NCBI RefSeq assembly: GCF_963676685.1
Contig: NC_092346.1
Location: 48,265,062 to 48,329,061 of the forward strand
From: Mytilus edulis
Taxonomy: Eukaryota; Mollusca; Bivalvia; Mytilida; Mytilidae
DNA: 64,000 bases
Reading direction: 5' to 3'
The notes under the pieces are model-generated. The model was not told the DNA's origin. It did not search any database and saw nothing but the letters and a program-made list of their open reading frames with translations. A program made the position numbers and the translations under genes. Shown here piece by piece: positions 50,600 to 62,394 of the stretch (position 1 is the stretch's first letter; every line of letters starts with the position of its first letter).

Positions 50600-51231
50600 T
50601 AATATTGTCCAAATACAGTAAATCAGTCTTTTATATTTTACATCAGTGTCCACATCTGGGTACGGCAGTTATGGAAGTTATGGTACTACAGAATATAGCG
50701 GTAAATATGATAATTGCATATGTCATGTATAACAATGGAGATTTTAGATTTTAAGTAAGGGGAAAAGTTATTTCCGCTTTATTAATTCAATTTGTTATTT
50801 GTTTATAATTCCTTATGTTATTGAATATTTTCTTGATATGTTATAGTAAATAAATATATCAGACAAATGCAAATTATTAAGCTAACGAAGGAAATGCATT
50901 TCAGAATTCAGGAAAGACTTTTTCATTTAAAAAAAATGTAAAAAAAAAAATGACTTAAAATTTTTTTTTTTAGGATATCCTATTCACACTAGCGTCGTAA
51001 CCCGACATTCGAGTCATCACAGTTATCATGGAGTGTCATACTACAAAAGATACCATGGATTCAAGATAAGCCATCGTAGATTTTTTTACCATGGACTCGG
51101 TAATTTAATGTAGATCTACAACACAACAAGCCAATGCACATTCTCTCCGCAATGTCAGTTGTTGTCTTTTTCTATAGAAACTCATATTGTCTGAAAAGAG
51201 TAAAAGATAAATAAAAATATCTGAAAAAAAA

Positions 51232-53252
51232 AAATCTTCGGCTTTTCAAAATCTACGGCTTTTACAAAATCTTCGGCTTTTCAAAATCTACGGCTTTTTC
51301 AAAATCTACGGCTTTTTCAAAATCTTCGGCTTTTCAAAATCTACGGCTTTTTCAAAATCTTCGGCTTTTCAAAATCTACGGCTTTTCAAAATCTTCGGCT
51401 TTTCAAAATCTTCGGCTTTTTAAAATCTTCGGCTTTTCAAAATCTACGGCTTTTCAAAATCTTCGGCTTTTCAAAATCATCGGCTTTTCAAAATCATCGG
51501 CTTTTTAAATTCTTCGGCTTTTCGAAATCGTCGGCTTTTTAAAATCAACGGCTTTTAAAAATTCACCGCCGATTATTATAATATAAAATCTTCGGCTTTG
51601 AATCACATGGCCGCCGATTATTTTCAATTAAAAAATCTTCGGCTTTTGAAAGTCTATATCCATAAAAGTCAGACCCCTCGCCGATTATTATCAATTATAA
51701 AATCTTAAACACGCAGGCACATGCAGGCTATATATTTTGTATGTATGTATATATATGAGTGTGTGTGTAAGCGCCTGTAACATTTTTAAGCCACCTTACA
51801 AAATAGGGGGTGGCATATTAATTTACTCATGTCTGTTCGGCTGTTCGTCAGTAAGATGCATTGTTTATCCGGCTATCTCCTACAGTTTTAAATATACAGC
51901 TTTAATATTTTGTATGATGTTCATACACATAAGAAGATGTGGTATGAGTGCCAATGAGACAACTCTACATTAAAATCACAATTAATAAAAATAGACCATT
52001 ATAGGTCAATGTACGGTCTTCGACACGGAGCCTTGGCTCACACCAAACAGCAAGCTATACCCCCCCCCCCAAAAAAAAAGAGGGAAAAACCATTTAAACG
52101 AGAAAACAAACGGTCTAATCTATGAAAAAAAAAGAAAAGTGAAACAAGAAAAAAATTTATAAACCACATCAACAGATGACAACTACTGAACATCAGATTC
52201 CTGACTTAGCTATATAGGACAGGTGCAAAAAAAATCAGTGGGATTAAACGTTTTAATGGTACCAAACCTTCTCCCTTATCGGAACACTAGTGTAACAGCT
52301 ATATATTTTTTTTCTTGTTTCACTTTTTTTATTTATAGATTAGACCGTTTGTTTTCTCGTTTAAATGGTTTTTCCCTTCTTTTTTTTGGGGGGGGGGGGG
52401 GGGTATAGCTTGCTGTTTGGTGTGAGCCAAGGCTCCGTGTCGAAGACCGTACATGGACCTATAATGGTCTATTTCTATAAATTGTGACTTTAATGTAGAG
52501 TTGTCTCATTGGCACTCATACCACATCTTCTTATGTGTATGAACATCCTACAAAATATTAAAGTTGTACATTTAAAACTGTAGGAGATAGCCGGACAAAC
52601 AATGCATCTTACTGACGAACAGCCGGACGGACAGGAGTAAATTAATATGCCACCCCCTAGTAAGGGTGGCTTAAAAATGTTACAGGTGCTTACACACACA
52701 CTCATATATATATATACATACATACTATATAGCCTGCATGTGCCTGCGTGTTTAAGATTTTACAATTGATAATAATCGGCGAGGGGTCTGACTTTTATGG
52801 ATATAGACTTTCAAAAGCCGAAGATTTTTTAATTGAAAATAATCGGCGGCCATGTGATTCAAAGCCGAAGATTTTATAATATAATAATCGGCGGTGAATT
52901 TTTAAAAGCCGAATATTTTGAAAAGCCGTTGATTTTAAAAAGCCGACGATTTTGAAAAGCCGACGATTTTGAAAAGCCGACGATTTTAAAAAACCGATGA
53001 TTTTGAAAAGCCGAAGATTTTGAAAAGCCGTAGATTTTGAAAAGTCGAAGATTTTAAAAGCCGAAGATTTTGCAAAGCCGAAGATTTTGAAAAGTCGAAG
53101 ATTTTGAAAAGCCGTAGATTTTGAAAAGCCGAAGATTTTGAGAAAACGGTAGATATTGAAAAGCCGAAGATTTTGAAAAAGCCTTAGATTTTTAAAAGCC
53201 GAAGATTGTAGAATTTATATTAATCGGCGGGATTGTCAAAGCCGAAGATTTA
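51232..53252. repeat. Two-kilobase palindrome with minisatellite arms
   Basis: The left arm, 51232 to about 52165, and the right arm, about 52305 to 53252, are reverse complements, separated by about 140 bp. Each arm contains a 17-18 bp minisatellite (TCTTCGGCTTTTCAAAA, with TCTACGG variants, about 19 units), CCGCCGATTATT blocks, a microsatellite-like GTATGTATATATATGAG tract, and a mytilid repeat with CATTATAGGTC and GTACGGTCTTCGACACGGAG. It sits in the intron between exons 50974-51099 and 53478-53603. The matching intron of copy 1 is only 307 bp and lacks it. Confidence 0.93.
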
Positions 53253-53603
53253 TTTGTATCTATGTATTTTTAAAAAGAAAAAAAAATAATAATCGGGGGG
53301 TTCACTGTGGCTTTCCATAGAATAAATCGATGCTAAACATTATTGATATCTGCTCTTTGGTCGGTTTGTTGTCTCTTTATCACATTCCTCATTGACATTT
53401 TTTTTTATAAAGATGTAAAATCTGTGAATTCCAAAACCTAGCCCAATGTGAACCAAGAAATATTTGTTTTACATCAGGGTACAAACTGAGATGTGGAAAG
53501 AGCCGATTTTACCGACTGTGGAGACGTTGTTATGGTAAATATCATAGCAGAAGTCGTTGTTTTGGAGTATTTAGAACACGACATCTCTTTAGTCTCTATA
53601 AAG

Positions 53604-54275
53604 GTAACTTAACAATTAAACTATTGACTGCATTTAATCATAAAAATAGTTATCGAACTTTGAAATGAACTAATTTTGTTTTAATCACGATACGAAAAGT
53701 AATAAAGGGTATTGACAGATAATTCATCAATATACTCTTTTTCTTTTAAAGCCTATATTTACTTTTGTGCTTTTTTGTTACATATTTATATGAATTTATG
53801 CGTTATTGAGACAATTTCACAGTGTTGATTGCTGTACCCCAATTTATGGGAACACTTTTACCTATTCTTAATCTTTGTTTTGTTGTCACATCATTGTCAA
53901 TATAATGTAATTGATGCGAATGCCATATAAGTGAGAGGTTTATCTAGCTATAAAACAAGATTTCATTAACCATTTTCCAATTACTGATTACAGTTAAGCA
54001 TTTATAATCTGTTTTTGCCGATTAAATTATAAAATTCTAACTTAAATATTTTTTTTTACTTAGTTATAAAATACTGTAGTTATCACTGCAACTGAAAATT
54101 ATTTTAGAAACAACTGAATTTCGTTATTCATACAGGTAATAGTCAAGAGAGGAGACAACAAGTAACATCATTTCAATATATTTAATTTCCATGACGCATT
54201 TTGATTTTTTTATATTTCAAATCCTTATTATCTTTTTCATGACTTAACCGATGACTTATTTTCATTGAAACAAAG
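53604..54275 (+). other. Copy 2 intron after the first A exon
   Basis: Contains a dispersed repeat fragment at about 53830-53985 (TGCTGTACCCCAATTTATGG, GCGAATGCCATATAAGTGAG). Copy 1 has an A/B pair (16412-16537 with 15170-15265) around the equivalent position that copy 2 lacks. Confidence 0.6.
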
Positions 54276-54338
54276 GCCATGGTAAAAAATACCATGGATT
54301 CAAACTCCGACACAACAGATTTTTCTATGGCGGTCATG
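54276..54338 (+). CDS. Copy 2 shortened B exon
   Basis: 63 bp against 90 bp in copy 1 exon 17159-17248. The Gly/Tyr head (GYGGGYLSYY) is missing and the HGFKLRHNRFFYGG part is intact. The 27-bp loss keeps the frame and both splice sites. Confidence 0.85.
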
Positions 54339-54869
54339 GTAAGTATTTACATAACTGTTTCTACTGTTGCCTTTATTTTTTTTGATGGCGAATCGTTTTG
54401 AATAGATCTATATCATAGAAATAGACTGAAACTTGTATTCTAGTATATGAGAATAGTAAGTGTTTATGGTGAATAGCTGTATCATGGGTAACAATACATC
54501 ACACGGCATCCTTAATTTTCAATAATATACCAAACTATTAAATGGTCCAAATTGTTATAAGGAATATACACACTTTCTTTTCTTAATCTTTTTTTATGAC
54601 TATTTTGCTTTCATTAAAAGATCAAACAAATTTCCTGAAACAAAAGTTAATAAAGTGTTTTTACTTTAGGATATAAATTAAGATGTGCAAGGAGAGTATT
54701 CTACAGAAGTTGGAGGAGCTGTTACAGAAGATATCACAGTAGAAGTGCTTGTTTTGGATATCTAAGGAAAAGACATTTGTTTGGAATTTATCATAGAGGT
54801 ATTCCCTTTTTGTGTATTAATGTTCATTAATTAAAGTTTATGTAAGTGTTTATTTCCTTGCAGATGCCA

Positions 54870-55860
54870 TTTGTTTACTTTATCTCTTAATCTTGACTTA
54901 TTTATGGAAGTCTGGGAATTGTCTGACCGCAATGTTAATAGTCTATCTTGTTTGATATAAGGCATGTCAATCTTGAGTAACTCCTCCCTTACTTGTCTAG
55001 GGTACATTAGAAATTTAGTTAAGTTGCAGTTGTAATGTTTATATGGATTAGATACACATGTTTATTTTATGTAATATTTTTATTTGTAATTATTGACCCT
55101 CCATCCGCCCCTTACACCTCCGAGATTGTGGTTTGTGCTTTGTGCAACATGTGTAGCAATTCGTTCGGGCAATGTAATAATGAATTTCATCCATTCTTTA
55201 CTTGTCACAAAATTATTACCTGAGTTCTCAGGCAGCCCTGAATAAAATGGATAACTAGGCAGCCCTCTCGTCGGGTGAACAAATCATTTGTTTGTCCATT
55301 TGACAGTTCTTTTGGATACATGTTTTAGTGTGCAAATGTTTTTTTTCACTCGAGGTTATCCGTCTAAGGTTGCAAAGTGAGCCAATTCCCTCTAAGCATG
55401 GGCTGGGCCAGCGCTCAACATGCAGGTATTAAAATTAATTAAAATAAACTAAAAGAGTGGGTATACTTGAGTTACCTATGTTTGACATGGGATGGGCCAG
55501 CGCTCAACATGTCACTCGTAGAGAGGTATTTTGAAGTAACATATTGTTCTTTGAATTATGCTTCGAGCTCTTGTAAATACTCTCTTTTAAAAGGCTCGCT
55601 TTGCTATTAGGTTCACATTGTTTGAGGTTTCATTCAATACTCTACGAGTTATGTTTCTGTTTGATGTATACTAAAGTGGCTCGTGACTTTATCCTTAAAG
55701 CATATGGTCAAAGTTATTTGAAGTCACGGTACCACATCTACACTCTGTCGTCAAGTGCAAGTGCCGCGATAGATGCTCGAATAATGTGAATTTAATTGAG
55801 ATATGTATTATTTTTATTTTTTAAATACATATCAATTGCTAGCATGTTGCCCGTAACGCC
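54870..55860. other. Copy 2 intron, unannotated part
   Basis: No exon recognised. Two copies of GGGCCAGCGCTCAACATG, at about 55408 and 55494, mark a small dispersed unit. The intron is 2.9 kb against 0.67 kb in copy 1. Confidence 0.5.
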
Positions 55861-55869
55861 AATTTTATA

Positions 55870-57090
55870 TTTTGTATTATTAGGTCTTTCCACTTTTCTG
55901 TGGAAAGACCTATTGTTTTTCTTCTGATTATTTTTTTTTCTTCCGCCAAATTTTGTTCTTGCGATAAACATTTGTTTCGCAATATGTCGCTTAGATATTT
56001 GGTATATGATATCGAACAGTTTATGCCCTTTTGAAATTTACCCTGCGTAACCGTATACTTTTCTTTGTAGGAGTTATCTCCCCAAACACTGTTTTCCTTG
56101 TTATCGCATCTCCTTCGCAACCGTAAAAGATTACGACAAATTTATTTTATAAAATTGCTCGTTATATCCTTCGCATGATTTGTCCAATTTCGACCGAAGC
56201 AATATGAACGCTCCATATGAGAGTTATTTCCCTTTTTGTATTTGAAATTTTGAAATGTATTTTAAACTGGAACACCATAAGTGATAGAGACCTAGGATCT
56301 TTTGATTTGAGGTCCTTGGTCCAAAAAAATGAAAATTAGGTCAAGGTCAAAGGTCAAGGTCATATTCTAATTTTTGAATTTGTCTTATTTTCACTCATTT
56401 TCATTAACCTTATAAGATATCGACAAATTATTTTTACTAAATTGTTAGTTGCGACATGTCGTAACATAATAATTTTGGTTGAAAGGGTGCGTAGACAATA
56501 AATGGGAGTTTTAGACCTATCATATCTAAAATTATGCGTTAAGTGATATAACTTATTTACCATACATATTAGAGACCTAGGGTCTTTTGATTTGAGATCC
56601 TCAGTTTGTGACCTTGAAATTGAGGTCAAGGTCAAAGGTCAAGGTCATATTCTAAATTTTTGATTTTGGCTTATTTTCACTCATTTTCATTAACCTTATA
56701 AGATATCGACAAATTATTTTTACTAAATTGTTAGTTGCAACATGTCGTAACTTAATAATTTTGGTTGAAAGGGTGCGTAGTCAATAAACGTGAGTTTTAG
56801 CCCCTATCATATCTAAAATTATGCGTAAAGTCATATAACTTATTTACCATACATATTAGAGACCTAGGGTCTTTTGATTTGAGATCCTCAGTTTGTGACC
56901 TTGAAATTGAGGTCAAGGTCATAGGTAAATTTGACGTTCTAGATTATGACCTTTGCTTAAAATTCATATCTATACATCATAAAGCCATAGGAATTGACAT
57001 TTTAGACTGATTTTTAATATTTTAATATCAAAATAGATATTTACTGGTGGAAAGACCTTCAATTGTTCTCTGAACAATTGGTTTTTAATA
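55870..57090. mobile_element. Repeat element with GGAAAGACCT termini and internal tandem copies
   Basis: Begins near GGTCTTTCCACTTTTCTGTG, which itself forms a small hairpin with GTGGAAAGACCTATTG, and ends near CTGGTGGAAAGACCTTC. Two to three tandem copies of a 285-bp unit (56335-56620, 56621-56905 and a partial third) share CATTAACCTTATAAGATATC, GGTTGAAAGGGTGCGTAG and GAGACCTAGG(G/A)TCTTTTGAT. I recall this element type from bivalve genomes, but no name is certain and no protein is encoded. Confidence 0.65.
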
Positions 57091-60011
57091 TTATATTATG
57101 TTTTTTTATTTCTTTTGTATATATTATAACTTGAATACAAGTCTGTATAATTATATATAATAAATATTAGTAATTCTTAATTGATTTGATTACTTTAACT
57201 TAGGTAGCAATTTGCTATACTTCATCAGTCGTTGTAATCTGTATCTATGACAGATCTAATCTGTACCGTTACACACATTTAAATCTTAAACAGCTGGAGA
57301 AAGTTCATCGCTCGTTCAAATCTTTATCAATAGAAACACGGCTCATAAAGTCTTGTTTAATAACATATAGAATAATTTAATTGACTAGTTGAACTAATTT
57401 TTAATTTATTGTTTGAAACTGAAACTAAATGTTATTTTAATGTTTTCTCGCATTGGTAATCATGCTCAAAAGTTAGAAATAAATGGATTTGAAGTTCTAT
57501 TTACCCAAATCTGTATATTGAAAAAAAATAGACTAAAGTGTATTAGATGACGCTATCATGAGAGTATAGTTTAAAATATTATATAACGTCATGTTACAGA
57601 ATGCTCTAACACGTATAAACAGCAGTGGTATGTTAATATTGTATAAGTCGTCTTATTTTTAGAGATTGATATCCATTTGGTCGTTGATTTTTATGTTTTT
57701 AATACACAGCAGGTTACTCTGGTCATGTATATAGCGGATACAGAAGTCACACGAAATATAGCTATAGCTATTATAGAAGTCATCATGGTTTTAGCATCAG
57801 ACACAGTAGATTTTCTTATCATGGAGTTGGTAAGTAGTTACTAAAACCATTCTTAAGTAGAAAATGAAAATGGAACATCTGAAATATAAACCAAACTAGT
57901 AAACGCTTTATTTGTATAAAGTCATAAGAATGTCGATGAACTATATAAATAAACTCATAATAGATACCAGAATGAAAATGATGTACGCAAGACTTATGAA
58001 AAGGTCAAATTACAAAATAAAGTCCGAAATTGAAGAGCTCTTAGGACCCCCATATTTCGAAAAGTGTTGCCAAATACATCTGAGATCAAATATAATCGGC
58101 AAGGAAAATCCTTATTATTTCGAAAACATATTAAGTCTTGTTAACAGGTATTTAAAACAATTTTTTTTAAAAATTATAAAGATATGTTTAAGCATTTACC
58201 TTTGTTATACATAAGAAAAAGACAATATTTATTTATAGCATACCGACTGAAATGTAGCAGCACACGATTCTACAGACTTTGGAGTAATTGCTATGATCAT
58301 TATCATAGTGTAGGAACCTGTTTTGGACGACTTAGAAGACAACATCTGTTCTATAGATACGTTGGAGGTACATTCGTTAACAATATATAATGACAAAATA
58401 CAAATCTCTGCGTTTTCAATTTTTTTTAATGTATTCTTGGGATGGAAAGTAAAAGAATCTAAATTCCCTGGTTGATAAATTTAAAGGTTAATTGAGAAAT
58501 TGCCTTTGACGCATATTAATTTCAAAGTCGTCTGTTCAATGCAATAAATATCTGATAGTTTAAATACAATCATTACTGTTTTGGTTTTAAATCTTACCTG
58601 ACAAATTGGTTTATATTAACAAATATTTACAGGTAGCTCATATGGTGGCGTTTATGGTGGATACGGTCACGGGAGAAATAGTTATAGCTATTACATAAGT
58701 CATCATGGATTCAGCATTAGACATAACAGATTTTTGTATCATGGAATTTGTAAGTTGTTACTTCACATATTCATCATTTAGTAGAAAAAAAAAGAGCATC
58801 GAAATATGCATCAAATTAGTAGATATGTTCTTTTTTGCAAGTTATAAGAATATCACTGCACTATATAGATAAACCAATCGTTGATACCATGATTAATAGT
58901 ACGTACGCAAGACGCCAGTTTCTTTGTAAAAAGACTTTATAGTCACGCCTGTACAAAAAAAGTCAAAATGACAAATCAAGTTAAAGAGCATTGAGAAATT
59001 GAAATTCTGAAACATTTTGACAATTTCTGCTTCGATTATTTCTTCAATGGATAGAATATCTGTAGTATTTCAAAACATTGTATGTTTTGCACAGGTGGTA
59101 CTATATCAAGGACTAATCATGCTAACAAAAAGTCATTTTAAAATGTTTCATTAATTTCAATTATTTAAGGGCACAACCACATATTACCTTGTGTTTTGAT
59201 TTTCAGTAATTGTACTTAGTTAAAGAAAAATGTTTCAAAGTTTAAAAAATAAGTACTTTTTATGTTATATACACTTGCTAAAGTATCTAACAGTGTAACG
59301 CATATTTATTTATAGCATACCGACTGAAATGTAGCAGCAACCGATTCTACAGACTTTGGAGTAATTGCTATGATCATTATCATAGTGTAGGAACCTGTTT
59401 TGGACGACTTAGAAGACAACATCTGTTCTATAGATACGTCGGAGGTACATTCGTTAACAATATATGAAGACAAAATACAAATCTCTGCGTTTTCAATTTT
59501 TTTTTTATGTATTCTTGGGATGGAAAGTAAGATAATCTAAATTATCTTACTTTATAAATTTGAAGGTTTATTGAGAAATCGCCTTTGACGCAAATTAATT
59601 TCAAAGTCGTCTGTTCAATGTAATAAATAACTGATAGTTTAAATACAATCATTACTGTTTTGGTTTTAAATTTTACCTGACAAATTTGGTTTATATTTAC
59701 AAATGTTAACAGGTAGCTCATATGGTGGCGTTTATGGTGGATACGGTCACGGGAGATATAGTTATAGCTATTACAGAAGTCATTATGGATTCAGCATTAG
59801 ACATAACAGATTTTTGTATCATGGAATTGGTAAGTTGTTACTTAAGATATTCATCATTTAGTAGAAAATAAAAGAGCATCAAAATACGCATCAAATTAGT
59901 AGATATGTTGTTTGTTTCAAGTTATAAGAAAATCACTGCACTATATAGATAAACCCATCGTTGTTACCATGATTAATAGTACGTACGCAAAACGCCAGTT
60001 TCTTCGTAAAA

Positions 60012-60441
60012 CACCCCCAAGGGTGACTGGGGTAAAGAAATATGGTCACTTGGTCTTCTCCCGACCGGCAGTAAAACGCTTGCTGAAGTGGGGCGTCCGT
60101 TTGGCTGTGCGGGATGTCTCAAGTTCGCAGTCACGTCCGGTCAGAAGGGGGACGTAAAATCCGATGCCTCGTGTGAAGAGAGTGCCACGCTCTTTGCAAG
60201 TTAAGAACCCTTGCAACAACTTTTTGAGGAGTCCGTAGGTAGCCTGTTGCAAGGCAAAATATCTGTCCCTCTCCAATATACCCTCATTTTCTAGTGGCAG
60301 TCCAAATTTCCCCGACCATCATCCTAGATGGCCTCTATTACAACAACCTACCTATTGTATTTATTGTGAACTTGTTCTCGTCCTGAATATGCATGAAATA
60401 TTTGCCACTGGACGTTAAGCAACCAACAATCAATCAATCAA
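60012..60441 (+). mobile_element. SINE (molluscan, RUDI/V-SINE-like) with 11-bp target duplication
   Basis: The insert starts CACCCCCAAGGGTGACTGGG and ends GCCACTGGACGTTAAGCAAC then (CAAT)n. It is flanked by TCTTCGTAAAA at 60001-60011 and 60442-60452. The same intron position in neighbouring units (about 58919 and 61520) shows the empty site CAGTTTCTTNGTAAAAAGAC. The ATGCATGAAATATTTGCCAC tail is what I remember of the RUDI V-SINE of molluscs; the family name is from memory. A tRNA-like head is expected but was not proven. The open frames inside (59912-60157 and 60046-60276) are by-products. Confidence 0.85.
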
Positions 60442-60837
60442 TCTTCGTAAAAAGACTTTATAGTCACGCCTGTACAAAAAAAGTCAAAATGACAAATCAA
60501 GTTAAAGAGCATTAAACAATTGACATTCTGAAACGTTTTGACAATTTCTGCTTCGATAATTTCTTCAATGGATAAAATATCTGTAGTATTTCGAAAACAT
60601 TGTATGTTTTGCACAGATGGTACTATATCAAGGACTAATCATGCTAACAAAAAGTCTTTTTTAAATGTTTCATTTATTTCAATTGTTTAAGGGCACAACA
60701 ACATATTGTCTTGTGTTTTGATTTTCAGTAATTGTACTTAGTTAAAGAAAAATGTTTCAAAGTTTAAAAAATAAGTACTTTTTATGTTATATAGACTTGC
60801 TAAAGCATCTAACAGAGTAACGCATATTTATTTATAG

Positions 60838-60967
60838 CATACCGACTGAAGTGTAGCAGCACCCAAATTCTACAGACTTTGGAGTAATTGCTATGATCAT
60901 TATCATAGTGTAGGAACCTGTTTTTGACGACTTAGAAGACAACATCTGTTCTATAGATACGTCGGAG
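60838..60967 (+). pseudogene. Copy 2 A exon with frameshift and stop
   Basis: One extra base in the run ACCCAAATTCTAC (neighbours read ACCCGATTCTAC) shifts the frame, giving a stop within a few codons. Independently, TGTTTTTGACGAC replaces TGTTTTGGACGAC, which would be a stop in the original frame. The acceptor TTTATAG and donor GAG|GTACAT are intact. Confidence 0.88.
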
Positions 60968-62277
60968 GTACATTCGTTAACAATATATGAAGACAAAATA
61001 CAAATCTCTGCGTTTTAATTTTTTTTTAATGTATTCTTGGGATGGAAAGTAAAAGAATCTAATATCCCTGGTTGATAAATTTAAAGATTAATTGAGAAAT
61101 CTCCTTTGACACATATAAATGTCAAAGTCGTCTGTTCAATGTAATAAATAACTGATAGTTTAAATACAATCATTACTGTTTTGGTTTTAAATTTTACCTG
61201 ACAAATTGGTTTATATTAACAAATATTTACAGGTAGCTCATATGGTGGCGTTTATGGTGGATACGGTCACGGGAGATATAGTTATAACTATTACAGAAGT
61301 CATCATGGATTCAGCATTAGACATAACAGATTTTTGTATCATGGAATTGGTAAGTTGTTGCTTAAGATATTCATCATTTAGTAGAAGATAAAAGAGCATA
61401 GAAATATGCATCAAATTAGTAGATATTTTGTTTGTTTCAAGTTATAAGAATATTACTGCACTATATAGATAAACCCATCGTTGATACCATGCTTAATAGT
61501 ATGTACGCAAGACGCCAGTTTCTTCGTAAAAAGACTTTATAGTCACGCCTGTACAAAAAAAGTCAAAATGACAAATCAAGTAAAACAGCATTGAGCAATT
61601 GAAATTCTGAAACGTTTTGACAATTTCTGCTTAGATAATTTCTTCAATGGATAAAACATCTGTAGTATTTCGAAAACATTGTATGTTTTGCACAGATTGT
61701 ACTTTATCAAGGACTAGTCATGCTAACAAAAAGTCATTTTAAAATGTTTCATTACTTTCAATTGTTTAAGGGCACAACCACATATTGTCTAGTGTCTTGA
61801 TTTTCAGTAATTGTACTTAGTTAAAGAAAAATGTTTCAAAGTTTAAAAAATAAGTACTTTTTATGTTATATACACTTGCTAAAGCATCTAACAGAGTAAC
61901 GCATATTTATTTATAGCATACCGACTGAAGTGTAGCAGCTTCCGATTATACAGACTTTGGAGAAATTGCTATGATCATTATCATAGTGTAGGAACCTGTT
62001 TTGGACGACTTAGAAGACAACATCTGTTCTATAGATACGTAGGAGGTATATTCGTTGGCGATATAAATATAAATTATAAATCTCTGGGTTTTCAAATTGG
62101 CTTTTATATATACTTGGGATTGAAAGTACAAGAAACTAAATTCCAAGGTTAATTCAGGGAATCGCATCAGCGCAACACATTTCAAAGTCTTTTGCTCACT
62201 GTAATAAATGAATATTAGTTTTTAATTACTTATTACTATTTTCATTTTGTTTAAAAGGATCTATGCTACATTCACAG

Positions 62278-62394
62278 GTAGCTCATATGGTAGCATTTTT
62301 GGTGGACACAGTGTCACCAAATACAGCTATAGCTTTTACAGAAGTCATCATGGTTTTAGCATTAGACATAACAGATTTTCTTACCATGGAGTTT
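62278..62394 (+). pseudogene. Copy 2 B exon with lost donor
   Basis: The exon body is open (SSYGSIFGGHSVTKYSYSFY). The donor position reads GTTT|ATAAGT where every sibling has GTTT|GTAAGT. Read-through adds YKL and a TAA. The next A exon at 62930 has a normal acceptor. Confidence 0.85.

Larger units (their letters stand above)
58239..62394 (+). repeat. Tandem array of exon-pair units in copy 2, about 1,080 bp each
   Basis: A exons start at 58239, 59316, 60838 and 61917. Spacings are 1,077, 1,522 and 1,079 bp; the long one contains a 441-bp SINE insertion with its target duplication. B exons at 58633, 59713 and 61233 are the SSYGGVYGGYGHG type, distinct from the IFGRHSVTK type of the copy 1 array; the last one, 62278, is of the IFGGHSVTK type. 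Introns are nearly identical between units (TTAACAATATATGAAGACAA, TATTCTTGGGATGGAAAGTA). Confidence 0.92.

Noticed and set aside
51737-52723. Two nearly identical 77-78 codon open frames facing each other
   Set aside because: They are the same dispersed repeat in the two arms of the palindrome, not a gene pair.
55839-56635. Minus-strand open frames of 91-93 codons
   Set aside because: They lie inside the GGAAAGACCT-ended repeat element and show no protein motif.
57912-58214. One-hundred-codon open frame before an A exon of copy 2
   Set aside because: It is intronic: the frame runs across the acceptor of exon 58239 without matching either module, and the same intron segment elsewhere is not open.
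59912-60276. Open frames of 81 and 76 codons on opposite strands
   Set aside because: They lie across the SINE insertion and its junction.
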